64,000 nucleotides of DNA from an uncultured Opitutia bacterium (GTDB lineage Bacteria > Verrucomicrobiota > Verrucomicrobiia > Opitutales > Opitutaceae), in assembly GCA_903840415.1 (NCBI GenBank), contig CAIMFY010000074.1, forward strand, positions 124,001 to 188,000. Direction: 5' to 3'. The notes under the pieces were generated by a model. The model was given only the letters and a program-made list of their open reading frames with translations. It had not been told where the DNA came from and ran no database searches. A program made the translations under genes and the position numbers. Each line of letters opens with the position of its first letter. Position 1 is the first letter of the stretch. This document shows positions 29,015-37,730 of the stretch, piece after piece.

Positions 29015-30645
29015 GGGGAGCTTGGGCGTAGGTAAACGGCCAGCGGAGTATCCGGGAGCGCGCGCAATGCCGTGTCCACGACCTCGGAGCTGAACTTGGC
29101 CCCAGCACGGTTGGTGTGCGTGTGTTCGTCCGGCGTGACCTGAGGAAACAGTTTCATGACCTCATCGTGGCCGAGCGCGTCGTAGCGTGTAGCGATCAGT
29201 TCGTTTAGATCGATGAATGCGATTTTTTCGCTCGCGGCCACTTGTTGGGCCCAACCGGCGAATGAGTCCTTGTTGCGAGCAATTTTGCCATTCTTGTCCC
29301 AAATCTTTCGCGGCACGAGCGAGCAGACGATCGGGGTGGCGCCTTTTGCACGGATGTCAGCGATATATTTTCGGAGATACCAACCCCAAGTGTGGATTGT
29401 CTCTTTTTCTTTCGTGCGAGAATTTTCACGTTCGCCCGTTTCTTTGCCGATGCCCGGCAGCGGGCCACGCGGTGGATTGTCGTTGTGGCCAAATTGGATC
29501 ATCACGAAGTCGCCGGGTTTGACTAGGCGAAGGGTGTTTTCCCAATGCGTGGCCATGAATGTCTGCACGCCGGTGCCACCGACCGCACGGTTCACGACGT
29601 TGATCTTCTCCGTGTCGAAGGACGGCGCGACGAAATCGCCCCAGCCCCATTGGCCGCCTTTTTCCTGACCGTCGCCGCGACCGTTGCGAACGGTAGAATC
29701 GCCGACGAGAAAGAGCGACGGCAGCGTGCGATTGCGTGGCACCGGCAACCGGAGCCACGCCATCTTGTCGGCTTCGACCGCGGTGCCCTTGGCAGACAAG
29801 AACTCATCAAACGTTTTCAGGCGCAGTCCCTGTAAGCCCGCGACGACGCCGGCTGCGTGCAAGTCGGCGCCGATGGCGTCGAAGTGCGTGTGGTCTTGTT
29901 GATAGATGGCCTTGGTTTTCGCTTCGCCGAGCGACTCAAATTTGTCAGCCATCGTCGTCGAGAGGTCGATGAATGGCACCGCGGCGTCGCGTGCGATGTC
30001 GTAGGCCCACTCGCGATAGCGGCCGGGACCGCGCTCGATCTTTCCGTCCTTCCAGATATTGCGGACGGTGCAGGAAATCACGATCGGCTGAGCGCCCTTC
30101 GCTTTCGCGTCGGCGATGTATTTCCGCATATACCAGCCGAAGGTGTGAACAACTTCGTGCTGTTTCGTGATGATGTTGTCGATTTCACGCGATTCGTCGC
30201 CGAGGCCCGGGAGCGAACCGCGCGCACGCCGGGCCCCCGGGGGAACGGACACGTCTTCATTGATCGTGCCGCCGTCGTTGTGGCCGAATTGAATCAGGAT
30301 GATATCGCCCGCCTTGGCCTCGGTGAGCAGCTTGTCCCACGAGCCCTCGGTGATGAACGTGCGACTGCTGCGGCCGCCGCGCGCGCGATTAGCGACGTTA
30401 ATTTTCGCCGGATCAAAATAGTTGGCGAACGGCACGGCCCAGCCTTGTTGTGTCACGCCCTTGCCGCGCGCGGCGGTGGAATCGCCCGCGACAAAGATCG
30501 TCGGCAGCGACGGATTTAGCGGCGTGACCACCGGTGGCGGATTGCGCGCAAGATCGGGAGCGGGTGCCGGCGCAGTCGGAGATTGCGCGCGAGCACCGAA
30601 GGAAAGGAGCGCGCAGGCGAGACAGGCGAGATAACGGTTGTTCAT
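29011..30645 (-). CDS. Secreted tandem CE12 rhamnogalacturonan acetylesterase
   Basis: The 544-residue exported protein contains two complete SGNH domains of the CE12 type. Domain 1 has FVAGDSTAARG (nucleophile Ser56), IQFGHNDGG and a DHTHFDAIGA catalytic block. Domain 2 has FLVGDSTVRNG (Ser317), IQFGHNDN and DEHTHTNRAGA. CE12 enzymes remove acetyl groups from rhamnogalacturonan I. Both domains keep their catalytic residues, so both may be active, perhaps on different positions. A Pro/Ala-rich linker follows the signal peptide. It sits 6 bases after the GH29 gene. Confidence 0.88.
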   Translation of the reverse strand: MNNRYLACLACALLSFGARAQSPTAPAPAPDLARNPPPVVTPLNPSLPTIFVAGDSTAARGKGVTQQGWAVPFANYFDPAKINVANRARGGRSSRTFITEGSWDKLLTEAKAGDIILIQFGHNDGGTINEDVSVPPGARRARGSLPGLGDESREIDNIITKQHEVVHTFGWYMRKYIADAKAKGAQPIVISCTVRNIWKDGKIERGPGRYREWAYDIARDAAVPFIDLSTTMADKFESLGEAKTKAIYQQDHTHFDAIGADLHAAGVVAGLQGLRLKTFDEFLSAKGTAVEADKMAWLRLPVPRNRTLPSLFLVGDSTVRNGRGDGQEKGGQWGWGDFVAPSFDTEKINVVNRAVGGTGVQTFMATHWENTLRLVKPGDFVMIQFGHNDNPPRGPLPGIGKETGERENSRTKEKETIHTWGWYLRKYIADIRAKGATPIVCSLVPRKIWDKNGKIARNKDSFAGWAQQVAASEKIAFIDLNELIATRYDALGHDEVMKLFPQVTPDEHTHTNRAGAKFSSEVVDTALRALPDTPLAVYLRPSSP

Positions 30646-30651
30646 GCGAAA

Positions 30652-32304
30652 TCAGATTGGGTTGCCGTCGGGAGTGGCGGTGGGTGGATTCATTTTCAGG
30701 CCGAGGATTTTCAAGACGCAGGCGTAGCGGCATGGCGCGACCGCAGGGAGTTTGATATGCAAGCCGTCGGCCCCGTGGGTGAATGCCACCGCGCCTGACG
30801 CACCGAGCAGCGAAACGGTGGATATTTTTCCTTCGAGCGCCGGGTTCGCCGCCAGCGTCGTGAGGTTCACGTCGCCGTTCGCCGGCCCCTCGCCGATGAC
30901 GATGGCGTAGAGGGCTTCGCCTTTCACGGTGAAGCGCACGTGCGGACCTCCGTCACCACGACCGCCGCCGACACCGAAGGTCGTCCAGTTGTGCGTGCCG
31001 TAGATCGCTTCGCCGTTCACCTTGAGCCAGCGGCCGACCTCAAGCAAGGTGTCTTGTTGATCCTGCGGAATCGTGCCGTCGGCTTTGGGCGAGAGGTTCA
31101 GGAAAAAGCAACCGTTCTTTGCGACGGTGTCAGCCAGCCGCGCGATGATGACGCCCGGCGGAAATACTTTCAGATCGTTCGTGTAGCCCCACGACGGACT
31201 GCCGATCGTTTCGTGGACCTGCCAGTTGCCGGTGCGAATGCCGCTGGGCGAGCGCGCGCCAATTTTTTCGAAATCGATGATCGAGGCGATGGTTTCGCTG
31301 TTCTTGTTCGTGGGCGAAAAGGCTGCCTTCTTCGTGGAAATCGAGACCTCTTTGCCCCACGCCGCTGCACGGTTGTAAAAATACGCCGCGAGGCGCAGCT
31401 TCAACGGATCGAGGTAGCGCTGATCGACACCGTTGTCGAACCAGAGCAGATCGGGCTGGAATTTCTCGATCAGCTCGATGTTGCGATCCCACCAATTGAT
31501 CAGGAATTTTTCGCACGCGGCGTCGCTGCGGTCGGCGTAATTGTAGAAATCCGCCCATTTCGGATCGAACAGGTCGGCCGATTTCGCGCGGAGATCGTCG
31601 GCGAGATCCTTGGGCGGGTTGATGAACTGGAAATTTTCAATGCCGTGATTCGACACGCCGAACTTCAGGCCGCGCGCACGGACGGCCTTCGCGAGCTCGC
31701 CCATGAGATCGCGGTGCGGGCCCATCGCCATGGAATTGAACGGCGTGACCTTGCTGTCCCACAGCGCGAAGTTGTCGTGGTGCTGCACGGTCGGTGCGAC
31801 GAAGCGCGCACCGGATTTTTTGAACAGCTCGGCCCACGCCTCGGGATCAAATTTCTCGGTCTTAAACTGCGCGATGAAATCCTTGTAGCCGAATTTGTCC
31901 GGCGGTCCGAAATGCTCGACGTGCCATGCGCGGAACTGAGCATACATGTGCTTTTCATACCACTCGTTGTGGTAGGCGGGCACGGAATAGAGGCCCCAGT
32001 GCACCGAAAGGCCGAACTTCGCCTCATCGAGCCACGCGGGCACGCGGTAATTCTGCTTCAACGATTCCCACGTCGGCGCAAATGGCCCGGGCGGGAGCAG
32101 CGTCGTGATTTTGGCATTGGCGGCTTTGACGACCTCGAGGCGCGTCTCGGGCGCCATGTCGTAACCATCGGAGTTGCCACCATCGGCGATGATACTGCGG
32201 ACGGCGGGAGCCTGCGCGAATGCGATGGAACTCGCGGTCACAAACGAAAAGAACGCAAGAAAGTGGAGCGGAGGATGACGCACGGGGCGGGGAGTGATGA
32301 TCAT
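30652..32304 (-). CDS. Secreted GH29 alpha-L-fucosidase
   Basis: The 550-residue protein has an N-terminal export signal (FLAFFSFVTASSIAFA) and a GH29 barrel: KFGLSVHWGLYSVPAYHNEW, the QHHDNFALWDS block and the nucleophile Asp290 in LLWFDNG. A C-terminal beta domain follows. It releases alpha-L-fucose from polysaccharide or glycan ends. The ATG at 32304 is chosen because the frame upstream has no export signal and overlaps the neighbouring gene. A perfect palindrome lies 11 bases before this start. Confidence 0.9.
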   Translation of the reverse strand: MIITPRPVRHPPLHFLAFFSFVTASSIAFAQAPAVRSIIADGGNSDGYDMAPETRLEVVKAANAKITTLLPPGPFAPTWESLKQNYRVPAWLDEAKFGLSVHWGLYSVPAYHNEWYEKHMYAQFRAWHVEHFGPPDKFGYKDFIAQFKTEKFDPEAWAELFKKSGARFVAPTVQHHDNFALWDSKVTPFNSMAMGPHRDLMGELAKAVRARGLKFGVSNHGIENFQFINPPKDLADDLRAKSADLFDPKWADFYNYADRSDAACEKFLINWWDRNIELIEKFQPDLLWFDNGVDQRYLDPLKLRLAAYFYNRAAAWGKEVSISTKKAAFSPTNKNSETIASIIDFEKIGARSPSGIRTGNWQVHETIGSPSWGYTNDLKVFPPGVIIARLADTVAKNGCFFLNLSPKADGTIPQDQQDTLLEVGRWLKVNGEAIYGTHNWTTFGVGGGRGDGGPHVRFTVKGEALYAIVIGEGPANGDVNLTTLAANPALEGKISTVSLLGASGAVAFTHGADGLHIKLPAVAPCRYACVLKILGLKMNPPTATPDGNPI

Positions 32305-32315
32305 GTGATGAGCCC

Positions 32316-32331
32316 GGTCGCCTTGGCGACC
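32316..32331. promoter_or_regulatory. Perfect palindrome before the GH29 gene
   Basis: GGTCGCC-TT-GGCGACC is a seven-base perfect inverted repeat with a two-base centre, 11 bases upstream of the fucosidase ATG. It could be an operator or a hairpin covering the ribosome-binding region. A two-base loop is too tight for a good RNA hairpin, which slightly favours a protein-binding site. Confidence 0.4.
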
Positions 32332-32414
32332 AGTACAGTGTCGAACCGTCCGATAAACGAAGCGCCGCTGGCGCCGCGAAATGTTTCGAAGAGTCGTCTT
32401 GGCTAGCTCTACCG

Positions 32415-34199
32415 CTACGCTTTCGCCGATGTTTTCGCTAAACGGGCGAGCAGGGCGGCGCGATTGTCCTGAGTGCTCCAATAGCTTTCGCCGATCTTCG
32501 AAAAGGCCGGAACCATCAGCCGAAGAAACTGGGCGCCCAGTAAGTTTTTGAACCGTGGACGCGCGTCTTCTACGACCAATCGCCGCGAGCGCGAATCGAC
32601 TTCAACCAGCTGGCGGCGGGCGAGCAGTTCCTCCTCGTCGGCGGCAAATTCGCCGTAAAGGTTGAACGTCGCGCGCCGGTTGTAGACGAATGGGCTGACG
32701 ACGTTAAGCAACGTGCGGCGCCAGTCGGGCGTTTGCAGGACGATGTCGCCGAGCGGCCGGTGAAGGTTGAGAGCCAGTCCGAACGCATACTCGGAGGCCA
32801 TGATGTGGCGCGCCCCGAAAGCGCCATCGCCGGATGCCGCCAACGCAGCGGTCAGCCGGGCCCGCGCCGCTGGTGAAATTGTGGCGTGGTCGAGCACAAA
32901 GCCAGCCGTCGTGATGCTCATGCGTTCGGTGATGATGCCCACCATCTGCCGGACCAGTGTGCGTGAGGAGGGTTGGAGTTTGCGTCCGACTTGCAGGATC
33001 GGCAGCAGCGTATCGATCGCCGTGTCGCCTTGACCGTCGAGGGCTTGAAGGCTCGCGATCGCACAGGCGTGCTGGCAAAGCGATCGCACCGGACTGAAGG
33101 CCAGCATCTCGAAATCGGCCTCGGCCGGCGTGAGATCGCCGATGCGATCGAAGGTGTTGAGCTCGCTCCACCAGTTTCGCACCGGAGCGAGATCGCTCCA
33201 GTCGGCCTCGATGTCGGCGCGATGCGCCGTGAGCCACGCCAGCCATTGCTCGGGCTTGCCGGGAACGATGGCCTCGCCGGCTTTGATGTTCTCGTAGAAG
33301 CGTTGCGGCGCGTGAAAATCTCGGCCGAGTGGGCGCTGCCGGCTATAACGCATCAGGACCGCGAAACTTTTTTCGGCGCCTGGGAAAGGCGGGCTGATTG
33401 CTTCCAGCGGCACCGGGCGGCGGATGCTCGAATCGTCGATAGCGAGATAGGCGAGCAGTGGAACGAGCGCCAGATAGCCGCCGCCGATCCACCACCACGA
33501 GTGGCGCCGCAGGAGCCACAGTATCGCGAATATCGCCAGCGGGACGACCACGATGAGGAACAGGATGATTTCGACATCACCCAGCGTTTCGTTGGCGACA
33601 TTAAGGAAAAACACCCGTGACAGGCCGTTCAACACGCCATCCAGCGGAGGGAAATATGCGACCAGCACCAGATCCAGGCAGAGAATGAATCCGATTGAGA
33701 GTGCGAGTGTTGCGCCACTTCGTAGTGAGCGTGGTCGCACCCGCCACGTGACATAGCCGATTGCGGCCAGTGTGAAGCTGACCAGCCCCACCGACACGCC
33801 GTTCACTTTCCAAAACGACGCGATCATTACTGCAGCAAATCCGTCGAGGACCGACGGGAACTGCGCGCACAAAACCAGATTTGCGACCAACCCACCCGTG
33901 ACCACCAACCCGAGGCGCACCCAGCCACGCAGCGAACGCAGCGGCAGTCGCCGAGCGATGAAACCGACGAGGACCGGCGAAAGCACGATCAGTCCGAGTG
34001 CAATCGGCAGGCTCGCATCGACGGTGGGCGCGCGACCCGTGAACAGCCGTTCAAACAGCCCATGCGAATCCGGCAGAAACGTGAGCAACAACAGGTCGAC
34101 GACAAAGGCTAGGCCGATGCTAAGCCCAACGAGGGTCAACCATTGCACGATCCGCACACCAGTCGGTGGTCGCAAAGACCGGGATTCGATTTTGCTCAT
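32415..34199 (-). CDS. Polytopic membrane protein with a large soluble domain, unknown function
   Basis: The 594-residue protein has seven predicted membrane helices in residues 20-265, then a soluble helical domain of about 330 residues. The soluble part contains RQRPLGRDFHAPQRFYE, a segment with several cysteines and histidines (SPVRSLCQHACAIASLQAL) and a LLGAQFLRLMVPAFSKI ending. No enzymatic motif or family is recognised. It lies inside the pectin-enzyme block on the same strand, with gaps of 66 and 110 bases on either side. A link to polysaccharide use is guilt by association only. Confidence 0.7.
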   Translation of the reverse strand: MSKIESRSLRPPTGVRIVQWLTLVGLSIGLAFVVDLLLLTFLPDSHGLFERLFTGRAPTVDASLPIALGLIVLSPVLVGFIARRLPLRSLRGWVRLGLVVTGGLVANLVLCAQFPSVLDGFAAVMIASFWKVNGVSVGLVSFTLAAIGYVTWRVRPRSLRSGATLALSIGFILCLDLVLVAYFPPLDGVLNGLSRVFFLNVANETLGDVEIILFLIVVVPLAIFAILWLLRRHSWWWIGGGYLALVPLLAYLAIDDSSIRRPVPLEAISPPFPGAEKSFAVLMRYSRQRPLGRDFHAPQRFYENIKAGEAIVPGKPEQWLAWLTAHRADIEADWSDLAPVRNWWSELNTFDRIGDLTPAEADFEMLAFSPVRSLCQHACAIASLQALDGQGDTAIDTLLPILQVGRKLQPSSRTLVRQMVGIITERMSITTAGFVLDHATISPAARARLTAALAASGDGAFGARHIMASEYAFGLALNLHRPLGDIVLQTPDWRRTLLNVVSPFVYNRRATFNLYGEFAADEEELLARRQLVEVDSRSRRLVVEDARPRFKNLLGAQFLRLMVPAFSKIGESYWSTQDNRAALLARLAKTSAKA

Positions 34200-34265
34200 G
34201 GCTGATCGAGAAGCGACGTAACCGCGCTGACAGCGACGAAACGGACATCAAATCGGTTTATCGTT

Positions 34266-36005
34266 TCAGAGCGACTCGGTGTCGGTGGTGGCGTGTCGGG
34301 TATCGGAGACGCCGGCACAGCCGCTGGCGGAAAAATCCTTCACGGCACGGAGCGCGAAGAACGGCGCGCCGGTGCCACGTTGCGCTTTCGCACGGGTGAA
34401 CTCGCTGCCTTCGACATCTAGCAGCACGACGGCCGGCCGCGTGTCCTCCTTCGCGAAACTGACGTCGAGCCGTTCGACGGTTAGGCTCTTCGCGTGGCGC
34501 ACGAACATTCCGTAGGCCGGAAGAAGTCCGAACATCGACGGCTCCGGATAGCCCTTTTCCTGCTCTGGCGGCGCGAAGGCATCGCGCGGGCCGGCGAGCC
34601 CGGGGCCGCGGAGGAAAAAAGTGTTCACGAGATCGGCGGGTTGTTTCGCTGCATCGTCGAGCGATAGGCCGCCGCGATAGTCGATCCGAATGTCGCTCAA
34701 CCGCACGTCTTCGACCGGATGTCCGGGAATTCCCGCGATGATGATCGGATAGCGCGGATCGCAATTCGAGGCAACGACGTGGCTGATGGTCACGCGGCGG
34801 ATCACTCCAGCCGGCGTGCCTTCGGGGCCGCGTGCACGATTGCCGAGCCGGATAAAAATCGGCGAACTCGAGACGTCGCGCATGGTGATGTTCGTGATCG
34901 CGATGTCCTCGATTACTGCGCCGTCGACGCTCTCCAGCGCGAGGCCGCGGCTGCGAACGAAGACGCAGTTCGAGATCGAAACGTTTTTGAGCCCGCCATT
35001 CGACTCGGTGCCGAATTTGATGCGGCCGGTCGGGCCGTCGCGGTCGGTCGCGCGCTCCTGGGTGGTCTTGAACGTCCCGTCGAGCAGCGAGCCGACATCG
35101 TAGCCGCTCACTTGGCAGCCGGTGATCGTGATGTTTTCGCAGGCGCGCAACTCACCGAGTGCATAGGAACTCTTCAGCACGATGGCGTCGTCGTTGATCG
35201 CGTTGACAGTGCAGTTGGAGATGCGGACGTTGCGGCAGCAGTCGAGGTCGAAGCCGTCGCGGTTCGTATCGACCTTGAGATTGTCGATCGTGAAATTATC
35301 GACGCCGGTCGCGAGGAGTGCGAACCAGCCGCCTTGCAGCACCGAGAAATCGCGCAGGATGACGTTGCGGCAATTTTTCAGCGCGATAGATTTGCTGCCG
35401 GAACCCGGTCCGCCGCCGAAGCCGCCACCGCCGCGCGCTGGAGTCGGAGCCGAGACGGACGCCGCCGGCGGTGTGACGGAAGTCGGAGTAGGCTCGCTGG
35501 GGCCGAAGGTTCCATTGGGTCCTTGCGGCCCGCGGCCACGACCGCCACCACCGCCGCCTCGCACGAGACCTTTGCCAAAAATCCGACCGGAGCCGGTGAT
35601 CGAAATGTCCTCAAGACCTTCGCCCCAAATCAGTGCATCGTGCCAGTGGCTGTGGCCGAAGTCCTGATATTGCTTGTCGCCCCATTCGTTCGGCTCGGGT
35701 GGATCGTAGGCGCCACCGTCGGTGGCGGGCGAGGCGGCGACGAGCGTGCAGCCGGCGTCGAGTTGGAGCTCGATGTGACTCTTGAGGTGAATCGAAAAAC
35801 TCAGATACGTCCCGGCGGGAAAACGCACCGTGCCACCGCCTGCGCCGCTCGCGGCGTCAATCGCTTTGTTGATCGCGGCGGTGTCGAGCGTCTTGCCGTC
35901 GCCGGTGGCGCCAAAGTTGCGCACGTCGAACTCGGCGGCGGCAAGGCGCGAGGCGGCTAGGAGGCTCAGGAGGAGCAGCGGAGGCAGCGGGACGCGGAGT
36001 TTCAT
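34266..36005 (-). CDS. Secreted GH28-type pectinolytic hydrolase
   Basis: The 579-residue protein has a signal peptide, then the pectate-lyase-3-type start DVRNFGATGDGKTLDTAAI, and a beta-helix with GH28 markers: NRDGFDLDCC, INDDAIVLKSS and RIKFGTES. It lacks a clear GHG box, which in the first GH28 is intact, so its specificity may differ. A Gly/Pro/Arg-rich insert lies at residues 149-204. The ATG overlaps the GH35 stop (TGATG), so the two are likely coupled. A rhamnogalacturonan or homogalacturonan hydrolase is most likely. Confidence 0.82.
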   Translation of the reverse strand: MKLRVPLPPLLLLSLLAASRLAAAEFDVRNFGATGDGKTLDTAAINKAIDAASGAGGGTVRFPAGTYLSFSIHLKSHIELQLDAGCTLVAASPATDGGAYDPPEPNEWGDKQYQDFGHSHWHDALIWGEGLEDISITGSGRIFGKGLVRGGGGGGRGRGPQGPNGTFGPSEPTPTSVTPPAASVSAPTPARGGGGFGGGPGSGSKSIALKNCRNVILRDFSVLQGGWFALLATGVDNFTIDNLKVDTNRDGFDLDCCRNVRISNCTVNAINDDAIVLKSSYALGELRACENITITGCQVSGYDVGSLLDGTFKTTQERATDRDGPTGRIKFGTESNGGLKNVSISNCVFVRSRGLALESVDGAVIEDIAITNITMRDVSSSPIFIRLGNRARGPEGTPAGVIRRVTISHVVASNCDPRYPIIIAGIPGHPVEDVRLSDIRIDYRGGLSLDDAAKQPADLVNTFFLRGPGLAGPRDAFAPPEQEKGYPEPSMFGLLPAYGMFVRHAKSLTVERLDVSFAKEDTRPAVVLLDVEGSEFTRAKAQRGTGAPFFALRAVKDFSASGCAGVSDTRHATTDTESL

Positions 36006-37723
36006 CAGTGATAGAGGTAAAGTTTGACACGCTGAAGGGCCGGGCCATCGGGGCCGAAGCGCAGGCCGCTGCCGGACTGGCCCGCCGCGGCGGCGGCGGC
36101 TTGATCGTAGTTCAGCAGGACGTCGTCGCCGCTGAGCTTGCGGCCGGGCACCCAGCGGCCGTCGACAAAAGTGCCGGCTTCGACCGACGCGAGCCCGGCG
36201 ATGTCGGTGGTCGAATTCCGCGGCGAAAAGATCACCTGCACGTCACAGCCGGCGACAAGATATTCGTCGGGCCCGAGCGAAAAGATCATCGCGTAGCCGA
36301 GCGGCGGGACTTGCGACGGATTGCGGCGATTGCGGCGGAGATCGAGGTTGAGCGTGTAGTTTCCGAGCGCGACGTCTTCAGTCTGGTGTTTCGTGTCGAG
36401 CGAAACGGCGGCGATCGTGCCCTTCGCTTGATGCTCAAGGATGAGCGGCGTGAGCTGTTTCAAAATCGAATAGCCTTTGGCGAGCGGAAGATTTTCGAGA
36501 TCGGTCGGAGCCGACGCGCCGAGGTCGGGGCGGAGGACGACGAGCCGGCCGGTGTTATCGATGCCGAAGGGCGAGTAGCCGATTGACGCGTGCTGGCCGA
36601 TCGCGTAGAAGGCGTTGGCGACGCCGCCTGCATCGCCGCGCGACTCGGGGACGAAGAGCGGGTTGCCGTTGCGGTGGAAGCGTGCGACCCACTCGGTGAA
36701 GTTGGGCAGGTAGATGTCGGGACAGTTGAGATCGATGTGCGGTGCGCCGGCGCGCCAGACTTCGAGCGTGAGTGGTTCGGGACCACCGCTCGGATAATCG
36801 CCGGGGCCCTTGTCCTCGGGCTGCACGATCCAGGTGTTGGTGAAAACCGGGATGGGATACTCGGCTTTGCCGAGTTCAGTCAGCCGATCCATGTAGCGGG
36901 CGTAGTGCCACGCCATGAAGAGCTCGTCGGCGGCGGGCGTGGCGCCGAAAACTTCGGCCCACGTGCCGGTGGTTTTTGCACCGGCGGCCTGCCAAACGCT
37001 CGCGATTTCGGGGAGCAGCGTGGATTTGTTTTTCTGGAGATAATCTGTGAGGGCGGCCGGAACGGGTTTCGCAAAAATCTCGTCCGCGGTGGGACTGCGG
37101 TCGCGCGAGTCGCCGAGTAGTCCGACTTCATTCTGCATCTGGATCATCAGGACCGTATGCTTCTTCCCATCGACTTCGCGCAGGTGCCGCATGAACGCGA
37201 CATAGGCGCGAGCGTCGGCCTCGCGATTGGCGTCGCTGAGCGGCGTGAGCACCTCGACGGGCCGGCCGTCCTTCAGCCGGGCCCGTGGGAAGCGGGCTTG
37301 GTCGGCCTTCACCCAAACCGGTGCGAAGCTCGACAGTCCGTTTTTCCAACTGGCGAACCAGATGAACACCACGCGCAGCTTGTTCTCGCGCGCTTGGGCG
37401 AGCAGACCGTCGACGAGCGCGAAGTCGAATTTGCCTTCGACGGGCTCGACCCAGTCCCACGCGACACCGACAAGCACGGTATTGAGGTTGAGCCGCGCGA
37501 GTCGCGGCCAGACCGGCTTCATGTAGTCGAGGCTAGAGGAAGCGGTGTTGGCGGTTTCGCCACCGAGAATCAGCCACGGTTGGCCATCGACGATGAGTTG
37601 GGTGGTGACGCCACGTTTCTCCAGATGCGGAATCGCAGCGGCGGCACCAGTCTGGGCGCGAGCGGTCGCGGCCAGGGTAGCGATATTGAAGAGAAGAACG
37701 GCGATGGCAGTGGATGTTTTCAT
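36005..37723 (-). CDS. Secreted GH35 beta-galactosidase (DUF5597-type)
   Basis: The 572-residue exported protein has a signal peptide and a GH35/GH42-like barrel. The acid/base is Glu199 in MIQMQNEVGLLG. The nucleophile is probably Glu360 in FVPESRGD. The C-terminal ~180 residues match the DUF5597 domain of GH35 enzymes such as the Cellvibrio xyloglucan galactosidase. It would remove terminal galactose from pectin or xyloglucan. Its stop overlaps the second GH28 start by one base. It follows the CBM9-like/PKD gene by 7 bases. Confidence 0.88.
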   Translation of the reverse strand: MKTSTAIAVLLFNIATLAATARAQTGAAAAIPHLEKRGVTTQLIVDGQPWLILGGETANTASSSLDYMKPVWPRLARLNLNTVLVGVAWDWVEPVEGKFDFALVDGLLAQARENKLRVVFIWFASWKNGLSSFAPVWVKADQARFPRARLKDGRPVEVLTPLSDANREADARAYVAFMRHLREVDGKKHTVLMIQMQNEVGLLGDSRDRSPTADEIFAKPVPAALTDYLQKNKSTLLPEIASVWQAAGAKTTGTWAEVFGATPAADELFMAWHYARYMDRLTELGKAEYPIPVFTNTWIVQPEDKGPGDYPSGGPEPLTLEVWRAGAPHIDLNCPDIYLPNFTEWVARFHRNGNPLFVPESRGDAGGVANAFYAIGQHASIGYSPFGIDNTGRLVVLRPDLGASAPTDLENLPLAKGYSILKQLTPLILEHQAKGTIAAVSLDTKHQTEDVALGNYTLNLDLRRNRRNPSQVPPLGYAMIFSLGPDEYLVAGCDVQVIFSPRNSTTDIAGLASVEAGTFVDGRWVPGRKLSGDDVLLNYDQAAAAAAGQSGSGLRFGPDGPALQRVKLYLYH

Positions 37724-37730
37724 GAGCGGA

